The position numbers and the translations under genes were made by a program. Shown one piece after another: positions 43,228-55,725 of a DNA stretch of 64,000 bases. The stretch is from assembly GCA_009746045.1 (NCBI GenBank), contig RPFO01000015.1, positions 2,016,998 to 2,080,997 of the forward strand, in the 5' to 3' direction. The DNA comes from Mesostigma viride. Taxonomy: Eukaryota; Streptophyta; Mesostigmatophyceae; Mesostigmatales; Mesostigmataceae. Positions within the stretch are counted from its first letter, which is position 1, and the number at the start of each line of letters is the position of its first letter. The notes below the pieces were generated by a model. It ran no database searches, was not told the origin of the DNA, and was given only the letters and a program-made list of their open reading frames with translations.

Positions 43228-43856
43228 AGTTAACGTAAAGGATTTACTTTAGATGGATAGAGATTGTTACGCTCTTTCCAACGGCACCTTGAACGCCTCA
43301 TTTGGTTAAGGAACGTAAAAGTTATGACGTTCCCTAGGCTGTGCCGACAGTGCCCGGCGCGCCACTGTGGGCGCGTACGGACACAGGATGTACAAGTGTC
43401 ACTTTGATAGTCCGCAGGACGTTGACAGGACTTGTACAGGACTTGATGGTCAATTGATAGGTAGGCGTGCTGTACAGATGATATGTAGCGCGCCAGGACC
43501 TATGAGACAATTGATGCTGAGTATAGTGTACGGATAGGTCCACAGGACTAGCCGTATGGACAATTGATAGATCTGCGCGCCAAAGGCGTGCCAGAGTCTG
43601 TGTAATCAATTGATTGACAGTTCAGCTGTGACAGTGCAGCTGAATACTTGGACGCGTCCCTAGCAAGCTATATGTGTGACTTGGTAGCACCGGGACGCTA
43701 GTTCTTGCGTGCACGTTCTCTTGGCACTGCGACCCTGTCGTCTGTGCTGCGTGCAGTCTTGGAAGTGACGTGACTTACGTCTGTGTTCCTTATTCTTAAT
43801 AAAGGCAACATTCCTGCAAGAACCATGGCGGAATTCAGGGCAACTCTCTCTCAACT
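43228..43856 (+). repeat. Left LTR of copia B
   Basis: 629 bp. Against the right LTR it has a 13-bp insertion near 43473, a 2-bp insertion near 43522 and a G-to-T change near 43248. It is joined directly to minus-oriented interior at CGTATTAC (43857-43864), an 8-mer that also starts the normal interior after the 5' LTR. Confidence 0.9.
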
Positions 43857-44365
43857 CGTATTACAATAGTTTGCCTGTCATTCTCTCAACAGGGGTCTAT
43901 TGGCGCCCGTCTTACGGCGCCCGTCTACTTGCCAGATGGTAAACTGCCACAGCAAACAAATGACAAAATGAAACACATAGGCAACAATTAAATCCTGCCC
44001 TGGGGAACTAGGGAAGTCTGAACAGGAAAAAACACCTGAGCAGGCCAGCTTGTAGAAACATAATACCAGGGAATCGAACCCTGCCCTATAAACCCCAGAA
44101 TGAAGGTTCCCAGACCATTGTGAGAGGTATGTACAAATATACATTTCTTTTAAAATAGAATACATGGTCTGTAATGGACCTGTCAACCTTGTGTAGTCAA
44201 CAGCATGAACCCCAGCCAAAACCTGGCTGTATCCTGATTAAAATCAGAGTGAGTGTACCATGGTCCATGAGCCTTAGTACAGACTAAAATACAGGTATTA
44301 TGCCAGTCACAATGCTGACACTACCACACAATCTGCTCTCCAATGCCCTATAACCAGGCACCAGC

Positions 44366-47300
44366 TTAGACAGCTTGCTGAGATGGGTCCATCAGAGACT
44401 GAAGAACCTTGTATTGCACTGCTGCCTTCTGCACTAGCTTGGTCAAAGCATCAGCAGGATTGTCAACCCCAGGGATATGCTCAATATTGGCCAAGGAGGA
44501 CAATTCCTTAAGAAGGAGATAATCCAAGTCCCTACTTCTGGCCATCTGCCTGTGCACAAACTGCACCATCCCCATGGAGTCTGTTTTGAGAAGAGTGGTA
44601 ACCTGAAGTGGCCAAGGAGTGTTAGAAGTCATCTGATGAAGCAACTCCTTCAGATAAAGGCTTGTGTGAATGCCTTCACAAATAGCCCTGCATTCTGCCA
44701 CATCACTGCTGACAGCCACCCGTTTGTGCAGGCGACTAAACCAGCTCACCAAACTCCCCAGGCCTTCCTGTCTGAGCACAAAGAGCCCTGCAGCCCTGCC
44801 CCTGACCTTGGAGACCTGCCTGCTGTCCATTGAGCTATCCACATACAGCTCCATGCAAATGGGTTGTGATAAATCCACTGCAGACAACAGAATGCCAGAT
44901 GAAGCCCTGACCTGATCAGCCACCTTGGCAGACCCTAGCTCCATCAGCATGTCATCAGGCAACCTGGCTATGACCATAAGGTCTGGCCTGGAAATGCCTG
45001 CCACCCAAGCAACCATGCCCCTCACCATGGGACACAGTGCCTGTGTGATGACTGGAGGAAGCTTGCTAATGAGGGTCTCTTGATAATCATTGCCCCCCAC
45101 CAGCAGCATACGCCACTCCCCCCCTTCTTCACCAGTGTGGCCTCCATGCCCACAAACAGTAGAGGCTCATTCTCCACCTGCCATTGCTCCCTACCCAGAG
45201 GAAACTTGGACTTAATGATGGAGATCAGCTCCTTAAGCCACGACGTGGGAGCTATCAGATGTAGGTCATCCCCGTGCAGCGAAGCATACACTGGTAGGCC
45301 TTCCCATTGCCCCAGAAACAGACAGGGGTCTACAGGAGAGACCTTCAAGTTGCAATGCTCCTTCAGGAAACGGTTGAGAGTCTCCCTCCAGATTATTGGA
45401 CTTGACCTCAGGCCCTCCAGGCCCTTGAGGATTTTAAGGAACTCAGTGTGAATGTCCCTTTTCCATACAGCAGGCACCCTGACATAGAAAGGCGTCTTGC
45501 CCTCCCACTTTTCCTGTGCCACATCTGCATCCCCCTCCAGAAATGCCCTCTTGAAGTCTACCACCACTGAGCCATAGTCCAAGCCCTTGTTGAGAAGGCC
45601 TAGAAATACACACAGCAGCAGCCTCCAAGTGTCATGCAACATGCCAGGGGTATACAACTCCTCAGCAGTGCACTCACCAGTACCCTTGAACTCATTCAGC
45701 ACTGGCCTGACATGTGGTACCTTGACCCCGTCCACCTCCTTCATCTTGATGACAAACTTGAGCTTGAGTAGACGTCGTGCAGGAGGCAGGTCATTGACAG
45801 GTTCCACGCATTTCTTGGAGATCCAGTCCTCCCCAGATTTAATCAGACCCAGTGTGACCTGGGGACACATAATGGGAGAGGACATGAGCTTCACCAGGCC
45901 TTGGTAGTTGATAGGGCTGTGTCCAGCAAGTGAGTGAGGACCAATGCCCAAACTGCTTGGATGACTAGCAGCTGGCAATATGAGGTCATCAACCAAGGGC
46001 TCCTGCCCCTGGCACACTTGCACACGCTTAACCGACCTGGTTACTGCACGTGATAGGTGAGTGGTCCTGAAATTAATCAGTGGGACCTGACCAGCCCCTT
46101 CCTTAGTCAGGAGAGAGGACGTGATCACTACCCCATCCTGGCATAGGAAATTCTGCCCCAGAAGAGCAGGTCCCTGATAGCCCTCCAAGACACAAAAAGC
46201 AGTGTCCTGTCCAAGGATAGGAATAGATACCTCACCCAGTACCTTCACGTGTACCCCGCCACTGAAGTCAGACACAAACTGATAGCTGGGTTCAGTCATG
46301 CTGTACCCTGCTGCAGCTCTGGTCCCAATGATGGAAACCTGAGAATTAGTGTCTACCTCTAAGGCAGTGTCCAGCCCCAGATTGCCATGCCACCTGAGCT
46401 TGGCTACCTTGGGCTGCTTCTTGGCTCTTTGTAGAGCCCCAATCAATCCAGCCAAACTTGTCCCCCTGGGCTTGGTTAGAGCCTTGGGCTTGACAGTTGA
46501 CTCCCCAGCTGTTGACCTTGCAGCCTGTTCAACAAGTACCTCTGCAACCTGGCCAGGGCTGACAGATTCCCCTGCAACAGATGTGGTCGTTGCGTCAGTG
46601 ATGTCACTTGGGACCTGAAAATCCTGCAGATCCTGTGAGCCTTGTGCCTGACTGCCCTCATTCATCAGGTTAGGCTTGACATATGACCAACTCAGCCGGT
46701 GCACATGCTTTGGTTCGTCCTCCATGCTGACCAAGCATGCGTGGCTAGCTTCATCAACCTGGGTAACCACCCCAGGACTCCAGCTACCACGTTTGCCATA
46801 AAGGCTAGGTTCCTTCCAAGCTAGGACCTTCTGACCCACTTGTGGCTCCAGCATCTTCCAACCCCGGTCCTTCTCCCTCAGCTTGGCAAAGGTGACATGT
46901 GCAGCATGTTTCCAGCCCTCCAGCACATGTGGTGGGCACAGGCCATGATATAGACCCATTGGGCTGACAGCAACTCCATCATAGTAGAAGTTAACCCTGC
47001 TGTTCAGCTGCTGCTCCACGTTCCTCAGCCATGCACTCCTGACAAGTGCAGGTGCAGACAAGGGTACCCAGTCTTCAGAGATGATCAATTTCTTGACCTC
47101 CTGGATTGCCCTCTCTATAGCACCCTGCTGCCCATGAGCCTCCCTAGGTGTAACCAGCAACTCAGGAAGGGTGGGATCACCCTTGAGATGCTGAAACTGC
47201 ATGTCCACCTGGATCCTTGTGGTAGGAAACTTGGCTCTTACATTCTGCAGGGCAGCCAGCAAGTACCTGTTCTTCATAGAAGGTAAATGCTCTAGCACCT

Positions 47301-47850
47301 TGTATTTTGTGTACCTGTCCACGCACACCAACAGTTGCATGCCCCTGATGTGTTGGATATCACACTGCAGATCACCAATGCTCTGAGGTAGAGCTTTGGC
47401 ATGTGATTTCCTGGGCTTGTTGGAGGACAACTGGCACTTACACCGTGAGGCAGCTTGCTGACACGCCTTGAGAAGGGGTGCCCTGCCCATACGGAAGGCA
47501 AAGTTGTTTGACAGAGAAGTGGCATGCCCAAACATGTTGTGGATTCGGGCACCCAACTCCTGGTACACAGAGGAAGCAGTCCCTGGCACAGTCAGGACTG
47601 TGCTGTCAGGTTGTCCAGCATCACCATGCTGACTTCCATCCTGTTCTGACTCAGAGCCTGAGTCACCCTGCTCATGCCCAACACCTGGACCGCCAGCAGG
47701 GACCACATGCATACCACCAGAGGCCTTCACACCCCTCTGTGGTTGTACATTGGTTTCTCTCAAAATGAGAGGTCCACCCTCGTGCCCAGCACAAGGATGC
47801 ATGGGGTCAGACATTCTTACAGCTGCACCAGCTGTCAAGGACGTCTTCAT
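44366..47850 (-). pseudogene. Pol of copia B: integrase, retropepsin-like domain, RT, RNase H, one frameshift
   Basis: One open frame of 942 codons from 47850 to 45022 covers the integrase (CQQAASRCKC; DLQCDIQH; IQVDMQF; GAIERAIQEV), the retropepsin-like domain (LEVDTNSQVSIIG ... ALLGQNFL) and reverse transcriptase to LVKKGG. A run of C bases at 45118-45124 (seven, against six in copia A) then shifts the frame. RNase H continues from 45109 (MLLVGGNDYQ ... AECRAI ... NPADALTK) to 44366. It is the best copy for showing that integrase, protease-like domain and reverse transcriptase lie in that order in one continuous ORF. Confidence 0.9.
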
Positions 47851-47991
47851 AGGAACCTGTACCTCTCCAGGTGACCTGGGGCCACACTGAACCTGGAGAT
47901 CACCCTCTTGTTGCCCAGATATAAAATCTGCATTGGAGCACCTGGCCTCCCCCCTGGGTGAATTAAGGTGTGTAGGGGTTGCCTCAGACAG

Positions 47992-49097
47992 TCACTGCTC
48001 CTTGTTGTCTTCTTGTTGACTGCCCTTTGAAGGCTGGCCTGCCTGGGACTTGTTGTTGTTTTTGTTGTTATTCTTGTTGCTGCCCTGGCCCTGGGTCTTC
48101 TTGAAGCTGGGACACTCCTTCTTGATGTGCCCCCACCCCTTGCACAGGTAGCATTGTATCTTTGACTTGCCCTGGCCACTGCCCCCGTTGTCAGATGCGT
48201 TGCCCTGCTTGGGCTGACCACCCACCCGCCTGAACACCGACTTGGAGTGTGACCTCCCGTCAGGGTCGGGTGAATGATTGGCCTTTCGCTTGTTGTGGTT
48301 GCCCCTACGCCCTCCTTGGCTTCTGTCAGCCTCAGACGATCTGGAGCCCCCCTGGGTACGCCCACCTGCCTGGGTAGCCTTCACTGCTGGCACCCCACCC
48401 TCAAACAGCTCCTCAGCCTCGAGTGCTTGTTTGATTATGACCTTGTAGGCCTTGAGGGTAGAATGTGGGGCACACATGACCTTTAAAGAGCCACGTGTAG
48501 CCTTATCCAGCCCAGAGACCTTCAACCAGTTGGTCAGGGCTATGTTGTCTGCCACGTTGAAACCGTGGGCCCTGCCTTCCTCAACCATTTTGCAATAGCT
48601 AAGGAAATTCTGGATGAGATCCCCTTGACCTCCCACCCTTGATACTTGTCTTGCCAATGGATGCCGACCTTCTTGCGCTGGTCTTCAAGCAACTCCTTCA
48701 GCTCAGCTACATACACTGCCCAGGCCTTGTTGGCCTTCTTACATTCCCTGGTTAGGTCCTTAATCTGATCAGTGCACTTGCCAAACGTGCTGCTGCCTAT
48801 CCAGATCTGATAGTAGTTGGTACCCCCGTACAAACTAGGAAACCCTTCCAGCCCTTCTACAAACTCTTCAGCCTGCTTAGGCTTGGAGTCTGATGTGACA
48901 GGTTGCAGCTGATTAACAATTAATAAGCCCTGAGTGGTAAGGTCAAAACCATGAACAGCTTGTGAATTATTAGGGTTGTGATGTACATTGGTAATTTCCC
49001 CGGTGACACCCACGTCATCTACGTGAGCTGTCCCACTACCAGCACCACCATTATTCCCGCTGGCTGGGGCACCTTTGCTACGGCGCCCGTCTGCCAT
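47992..49097 (-). pseudogene. Gag of copia B, one frameshift
   Basis: Homologue of the intact gag at 28482-29600. A missing base near 48625 (GATCCCCTTGACC here, GGTCCCCCTTGACC in copia A) splits it into two frames. The zinc knuckle CYLCKGWGHIKKEC is kept near 48140. Confidence 0.85.
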
Positions 49098-49258
49098 GAT
49101 GCACTACAAGCTGTCCAAAACACCTGAGCTAAGCAGCAAAAGAAGTATGTACAAACTACCGACTAGTGCCGCCTGCACCGGTGTCGCCGCCGCCCCCGCG
49201 AATCGCCGCTGAAAAGTCGACTAAACGTCGACGAGCACTGGAAAAAAAAATGGCCGAC

Positions 49259-49996
49259 TCAGTAGTCGAGGCCCCGGAAATCGCAGTACTCATAGGTAAA
49301 CTCAGGATCCTCCATTTCCGGCGTGTGTGCCGGACCTGCACCGGTATGAATCAAAACCGGTGTGCTCGCCGGCTCGAAAGTTGCAATTCGCCGACGCGCG
49401 ACGAGGCGCAGAGGATGAGTAAAAATTGAAAGCAACTCCCAGCCTGCGGGAATCCACTCGCGCAAGGCTGCGAGAAATGCGACCAGGTTGATGAGTACCT
49501 GTCGCTCTCGACTGCGCACGCCGCGTGTAAGCAGCGACAGCAATGCGAGGTCTTGAAATAAATTCGTGGTGACCACCGGCGCGCCCCCCGTGCGTGTCGA
49601 TGCCCAGTTTTGCAAATTTCGCTGGTAGCCGGTCAGCGAGGAAATGGCGTTGTCCAGCTCCTCGATAGCGGTGGTGACTTCGGTCACCGACCGCAAACCG
49701 CCATGGACCTGGACCGTAAATTGCGAAAGAATGTTTCGAATTTGGTCCAACGGCGCTCGAATGGCCGGCACCAGCTGCGGCAGACGGGGGTCCTCAGGAA
49801 AATCCCCGAGCAATGGGAGTGCTGCTCGCTGACGACGATGGAGTTCGTCTAGCGAAACCGTGACTTCGTCAAGAAGTTGTTGCCACGATGGCGCAGCCGG
49901 CCTTGGCTCGCGCGAACGCGTAGCCGGTAACGGATCAGCCGGCGGAGCAGCTACCTCCTCATCAGTGGGAATGCGGAATTCCTCAGAATTTGGCAT
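49259..49996 (-). CDS. ORF1 of copia B, unknown protein of 245 aa
   Basis: Full-length open homologue of the ORF at 29769-30479, with a 9-residue longer Pro/Arg-rich N-terminal insert. The core (RGGLRSVTEVTTAIEELDN, NLFQDLALLSLLTRGVRSRE, WIPAGWELL, CDFRGLDY) is strongly conserved although the DNA differs at many third positions. This supports selection on the protein. It starts 25 bases from the LTR junction. Function unknown. Confidence 0.75.
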   Translation of the reverse strand: MPNSEEFRIPTDEEVAAPPADPLPATRSREPRPAAPSWQQLLDEVTVSLDELHRRQRAALPLLGDFPEDPRLPQLVPAIRAPLDQIRNILSQFTVQVHGGLRSVTEVTTAIEELDNAISSLTGYQRNLQNWASTRTGGAPVVTTNLFQDLALLSLLTRGVRSRERQVLINLVAFLAALREWIPAGWELLSIFTHPLRLVARRRIATFEPASTPVLIHTGAGPAHTPEMEDPEFTYEYCDFRGLDY

Positions 49997-50020
49997 GTTC
50001 GAGAAAAGGCGAGTAATACG

Positions 50021-50176
50021 AGTTGAGAGAGAGTTGCCCTGAATTCCGCCATGGTTTTTGCAGGAATGTTGCCTTTATTAAGAATAAGGAACACAGACGT
50101 AAGTCACGTCACTTCCAAGACTGCACGCAGCACAGACGACAGGGTCGCAGTGCCAAGAGAACGTGCACGCAAGAAC
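50021..50176 (-). repeat. Partial LTR of copia B in minus orientation
   Basis: Starts AGTTGAGAGAGAGTTG and matches the inner end of the LTR up to CACGCAAGAAC, then stops abruptly. It is the original 5' LTR end of the inverted interior. Confidence 0.88.
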
Positions 50177-50621
50177 AACCTTACTTTGTCAAGTGGTATT
50201 TTAATTGTCATGGATTTATTGTACTTATATTGAATATGTACTGGGTTTTATGGGATTAGTATCTGGGATTAATGTAACTCACCGCCAGAAGGTCATTGTA
50301 CTGGAGGCTCTACCGAGGTGATGGGATTAATTCCTGGAGAAGACCTCATAGAATTAACCTGTATGTATTTAATTTTGTGTGTTCCTAATATCTGGTGGTA
50401 CTCTGTAATGCCACTCCCATAGGTTTTTATCCATTTCTCATGGAATGGTTTTCCCTGTGGCAGATCTGTTTCTTTTCCAGTTCCTTAAAAGAAAAGGCTG
50501 GGGGAATGGCAATGGCCATTAAAGACATCTGTTCAAGCTTCAAGCTGGAGTGAAGGACATTTCAAGCTACTTCAAGGGTCCCTGGCAGGGGATGTGATCC
50601 CTAAAGAAAAGAAGGGATTGG
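50177..50621 (+). other. Plus-oriented 3' interior of copia B with polypurine tract
   Basis: Inverse complement of the region corresponding to 23909-24352 in copia A. It ends in AAAGAAAAGAAGGGATTGG directly before the right LTR, so this junction is the normal 3' end. Confidence 0.88.
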
Positions 50622-51235
50622 AGTTAACGTAAAGGATTTACGTTAGATGGATAGAGATTGTTACGCTCTTTCCAACGGCACCTTGAACGCCTCATTTGGT
50701 TAAGGAACGTAAAAGTTATGACGTTCCCTAGGCTGTGCCGACAGTGCCCGGCGCGCCACTGTGGGCGCGTACGGACACAGGATGTACAAGTGTCACTTTG
50801 ATAGTCCGCAGGACGTTGACAGGACTTGTACAGGACTTGATGGTCAATTGATAGGTAGGCGTGCTGTAGCGCGCCAGGACCTATGAGACAATTGATGCTG
50901 AGTAGTGTACGGATAGGTCCACAGGACTAGCCGTATGGACAATTGATAGATCTGCGCGCCAAAGGCGTGCCAGAGTCTGTGTAATCAATTGATTGACAGT
51001 TCAGCTGTGACAGTGCAGCTGAATACTTGGACGCGTCCCTAGCAAGCTATATGTGTGACTTGGTAGCACCGGGACGCTAGTTCTTGCGTGCACGTTCTCT
51101 TGGCACTGCGACCCTGTCGTCTGTGCTGCGTGCAGTCTTGGAAGTGACGTGACTTACGTCTGTGTTCCTTATTCTTAATAAAGGCAACATTCCTGCAAGA
51201 ACCATGGCGGAATTCAGGGCAACTCTCTCTCAACT
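50622..51235 (+). repeat. Right LTR of copia B
   Basis: 614 bp, AGTTAACG...CTCAACT, with AATAAA near 51177 and an ATG (51205) that opens MAEFRATLSQLQ and reads in frame into the downstream Ty3 reverse transcriptase. Confidence 0.9.
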
Positions 51236-54173
51236 ACAGTTCCAGTGGACAGTAATGCCCATGGGTGCCTCTAACAGTCCTGCCACTATGCAGATGTTTG
51301 TCAATGCCATCTTTGGCCACCTGACTGGCAATGCCCTGCCCCAGATCTCACCTGATCTTCGCAACCCCAGGTTCAAAGACATTGCCCACTTGTGTGACAC
51401 TACCAGGGTGGTCTTCAGGACTTGTGTGGTCGTCTATCTGGACGACATTCTGGTACACTCTCGTACCTTCAGGGAGCATCTGGAGAACGTGGAGGAGGTC
51501 CTTAAGGTGATCCATCAGTATCATCTGTCGGTGAAGAGGTCCAAGGTGGAGTGGGGCCAAGAGGTGAAGTTTCTGGGCTACCAGCTGAGCGCTGCAGGTA
51601 TGACTCCTGAGGCCAGCAAGGTCTCTGCTGTTTTGGAGTGGCCTGTGTTGAAGTCAACTCATGATGTCAGATCCTTTCTGGGCCTGGTGGGCTGGTACCG
51701 ACGGTTCATTCCTGACATGGCGGCCATCTCTGGTCCCCTGTTAGCCCTGCTCAAGAAGGATGTTCCCTTTGAGTGGACTGCAGCATGCCAACAAGCTTTT
51801 GATGTGTTGAAGCAGAAGCTTACCACTGCTCCCTTGCTGGTGGGCCCCAACCCAGACTTGCCATACCAGGTTAGGTCTGATGCCTCACAGGGTGCTATTG
51901 GTGCAGTACTAATGCAAGATCATGGCAAGGGCCCTCAACCAGTGGAATACATGTCCAGGAGTATGACGTCTGCAGAACGTAACTACCCTGTTCATGAGCA
52001 GGAGTTGCTGGGATTGGTGGTGGCCTGTCATAAGTGGGAACACCTACTGAAGGGGGCTCAGTTTTCTGTGGCCAGCAGCGCCAGGGATGGACAGGGCAAC
52101 GAGTCTATTACCCTGATGACTGACCACAGACCATTGGTACATGTGTTGGAACAGACCCGGATGAGTAAGAGGATGGCTGGATGGATGGAGTTCCTGGGAG
52201 GATTTGGACCCTTCTCTGTGAGGTACATTCCTGGTACGCAGAATGTGGTGCCTGACGCCTTGTCCAGGAGGAGGGATTTGAGGGGAAGTTTTCATGAGGA
52301 CTTGGACATCTGTGCTGCCCTGATTTCTGTGGCAGAGTGCGGAGCTGTGACTAGAGCTCAGGCCAACAACCAGAAGGCTTCTCAACTGTTGACACCACCT
52401 GTAGGGAATAACGGTGGTCCCGTGATGCTCATCGACCAGGGCTCTGTCCCAGAGTTGACAGGCGTCCAGGAGGGTGTCCAGTCACTGTCTGACAGTCTTA
52501 GGAGGAGTCCTGATGGTGTGGTGCCCACTCCCACAGTGCAGCCAGGTGAGGGAGACCCTGCTAGGCGCAGCAGTGGTAGGCCCAGGAAGTGGGTCATGGA
52601 CCCTTCGTTGGTAGGCCGGTCCAAGGTGTTGGCCTCTCAGGTGATGGCAAGGCCAAAAGGGCCTATAGCTACTACTGTCTCATCCAAGCAGTTGGTGGCT
52701 AGCCCTGGACAGGAAGAGGAGATGCAGATGCAGCCCCTGGGACCTGACAAGGACCTGGTGTTGCCTAATCCTTTAAATATTTCCCTGCTGGACGTCATCA
52801 AGGCCTTCACCAAAACGGAGGACATGGCTACTGCAGCTATCCAGAGAGGCAACTTTGGCAATAGACCTGTAGAGTACTGGGAGGGCGTTCTGTATGTTCA
52901 CACTCATGATGCAGAGCACACGGTGACTAGAAAGGTGTATGTGCCTGAGATGGCCATTCCCACAGTGTTACATTGTTTCCATGACGATGTGACTGCGTGT
53001 CATCCTGGTTATGCTAAGCTACTTCATGAGGTGCAGCAGAGGTTTTGGTGGCCTGGCCTTTATCAGGATGTTAAGGCCTATGTGGATTCTTGTGACTCCT
53101 GCCAGAGAAATAAGGTCAGGAACCAAGCCACGCCCATATTTCCTATGGCGATGCCCATTCCCCTGCGCCCTTGGATCAGTGTGACTATGGATTTTATCTG
53201 TGGTCTGCCCATGTCAGATGGTGGCAATGACAGGATCCTTGTAGTCATGGACAGACTTTCCAGGATGTGCCATCTGATTCCTTGCAATGCTCACCTCACG
53301 GCTGCACAGTGTGTGGACTTGTTAATGAAGGAGATCTACCGCCTGCACGGCATGCCTAGAGTGATCATCACTGATCAGGACCCCCTCTGGTTGTCAGGGT
53401 TTTGGAAGTCATTCTTTGACATCCTAGACACTAAGCTGGCCTTCGGTGTGGCATACAGGTGTGCCAGTACTGGGGCGGTGGAGAGAATGAATAGAATTGT
53501 CAGGGAGTGTCAAAAGCACTATTGTACCCACGACAACAAGGACTGGGACAAGAAGCTACCTTTCATAGAGTTCGCAATCAACAACTCTCCTCTGGCTCCT
53601 CACCAGATGTCCCCCTTCGTGATCTGCAATGGCCAGTGTCCCCTGACACCATTCGACTTGGAACTGCCTGACAGAGACGCTGAAGGCCCTTTCCAGCGAC
53701 GTCTTGGTTCAGTCCAGCAGTTGTTGGCTTCCTTCCAGGAGGCTCACAGCATTGTGGCTACCCAGCTGTTGAAGACACAGGACAAGTACCTGACTAACGC
53801 CTGGCAGCAAACGGTGGCCAGTCATTCCTTTGTAGCTCCCGGGGACTTGGTGTTGTTGGAAGCCAACAGAGTGCTGCCTGAGAAGGAGCAATGCAGGAAA
53901 CTGCAACCCCTCTGGTTGGGTCCTTACCCAGTGTTGGCCACCTTTCACTATGGTACTGTGGTCCAGGTCCAGGTGCCTTCCCACTGGAAGCTCAGGAATA
54001 ATATTTTTCACCTAGCACAGCTGAAGCTGTACAGGCGTAACACCTTGCCTGGCAGATTGTCTGCCCCCTTGCCTTATGAGTTGGATTCAGAGGGGGAGAA
54101 GATCTATGAAGTGGAGCGGTTGTTGGCTCACAGGGTGAAAGGGAAAGGTCGGACTAAACAGCTGCAGTTTAAC
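51236..54173 (+). pseudogene. Pol of Ty3 element C, second part (RT palm, RNase H, integrase, start of chromodomain)
   Basis: Open from the copia B junction to 54173. RT: FQWTVMPMGASNSP, then an about 25-residue insert (GNALPQISPDLRNPRF) before VVYLDDI (about 51435). RNase H: RSDASQGAIGAVL, NYPVHEQELLG, TDHRPLVH, PDALSRR. Integrase zinc region: HDDVTACH, SCDSCQ. Core: VTMDFICG, ITDQDPL and AVERMNR carry D, D, E. The LGPYPV motif is near 53920. The chromodomain begins YEVERLLAHRVKGKGRTKQL and is cut by a TTAA element. Apart from insertions this part is undamaged, unlike element D. Confidence 0.92.
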
Positions 54174-55505
54174 CCTGACCCATTTTTGGCACTTTCATAC
54201 CCCTGAAAATGAAAAAAATCATAACTCACAGGCCACTACTCCCAATACCCCCAACCAAGATGCTAGGAGTATCTACACTTCAAGGGCTTTCAGAATATGC
54301 AATAATATCACGGGTTTATCAAAGAATTTGGATGATAGCTCTACTCAAAGTTGGCCAAAAGACGATCTTTTTTTCCCAAGGAAAAGTCTACCCCCCCCTA
54401 ACTTCCCAGGAAGGGTAGGGAATCTCAATACCAACATTGGACAACTTAGTTGGATAGTCCAATGGTGGTTTCCTTGGGTCAGACCACCCGGATAACCCAT
54501 TACCCCTATATAACGTGCTCATACATGTGTGTGGATTACGCGCGTGTAAACAGCTATCTATGACATGCAACACAGTAATGCATTATAACAAGCCATCAAA
54601 GGCTGCCAAAAGTGCTGGAATACAAACACGTTGCCTACCTGCACTGACGGAGTGATAAACTCCAAAGAAATGCCATAAACTGGGCACTTCAGGGCTAATA
54701 CCACTCTTTACAACAGGCATGGAAGCTTGCTGAAATATGCATGCATAAAATCGTCATTTATAATGCATGGGATACGTATTCCGCTGCAAACAACACGCAA
54801 ATACGCTGTCGTACCTGGCTCGTTCATGCCCTACCCGGACTCCGCTGGCCGGGACCCTCATATCTCACACATACTGATGCTCTACAGGCAAAGGCCGCCA
54901 TAGCCGCATACTGCATGATCCGCCATGACTACCAGGTTGATGTTCCGTGCAAAGATGGCCACTAAACTAGTCCGCATTCTCAGCAATCGCTGCAGCTGAC
55001 GTCCCTTACCCAAACTGGATGCCCGGGCTGGCGCAGATTGCCCGGCAATAGGGAGAAAATCGACCTATGATAAGCTATGAATCGTCTGGAACTGACGACC
55101 AGGAAAGTTCTATTTTCCTACCTGTATTTTCCCAACCCTATAAATCTGGCCGTGCCTGACCTACGAAAATCATGCATCGTCATTCTGAGCAACATTCTGA
55201 ACCGTTTCGAGCCGCGAGACGCAAAAATTTCGTGACAGCGGCACGTTGGCAGCCATATCTCATTACGCGCGCGCGCGAGCGAAAATTTCCCGCCAAAGTC
55301 ACGTGATACATTCTCAATACACGTTGTAATTACCAGGCTATGGCGAATATTACCCCCAAACCTATGCATCACCTTCGTCCCTAAGTGTTCCCGGACCCAC
55401 CGGACAACTGTCCTCCGTCACAAGTGGCGCGGCGCTCGCGGCGCGGCGCGAAATTCGACCGTTAGTCAAACCCCCCGACAGGTCGAGGGGGTAGCGGACT
55501 AAGGG
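54174..55505. mobile_element. TTAA-flanked DNA transposon, family T1, copy 2, in the chromodomain of element C
   Basis: TTAA at 54170-54173 and 55506-55509 flank 1332 bp starting CCCTGACCCATTTTTGGC and ending GGACTAAGGG (inverted CCCTTAGTCC). It is similar along its length to 2394-3734. Removing it with one TTAA joins CTG CAG TTT to AAG GTA CAC TGG, rebuilding the chromodomain strand QFKVHWKG. CCC ends with TTAA duplication and precise frame restoration point to a piggyBac-type mechanism. No transposase. Confidence 0.88.
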
Positions 55506-55509
55506 TTAA

Positions 55510-55678
55510 GGTACACTGGAAGGGAGAGCTAGAGGTGACTGCTACGTGGCTGTGGTTGTCGGATCTCACCAACAGTCACTCTGTTGTCCTAGACTATTGT
55601 CAGCGTCATGGGATTACCTTGCCTGAGTGGTATGTCATGGGCTCTGAGCGGTGTGCTCCCCTTCATAGCTCCCAGTGA
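55510..55678 (+). pseudogene. Chromodomain C-terminus of element C pol
   Basis: Continues pol after the TTAA element: VHWKGELEVTATWLWLSDL, VVLDYCQRHG and stop at 55676-55678. The aromatic W...W pattern and terminal helix fit the chromodomain of Ty3 integrases. Confidence 0.85.
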
Positions 55679-55725
55679 GCACTGCTAACTCCCCTTTTGG
55701 TGCTGTGTGTCTGTGGTTGCCAGTC

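Larger units (their letters stand above)
43228..51235. mobile_element. Copia-type retrotransposon B (8008 bp) with inverted interior, inserted in RT of element C
   Basis: The target duplication ACAGT (43223-43227; 51236-51240) and LTRs at both ends (43228-43856 and 50622-51235) define the element. Both LTRs point plus (AGTTAACG ... CTCAACT), but the coding region between them reads minus. The interior is ORF1, gag and pol as in copia A. At its right end is a 156-bp piece of LTR in minus orientation (50021-50176), then 445 bp of the 3' interior in plus orientation leading into the right LTR. This order is not that of a simple insertion and implies a rearranged cDNA or an inversion after insertion. 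Confidence 0.9.
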
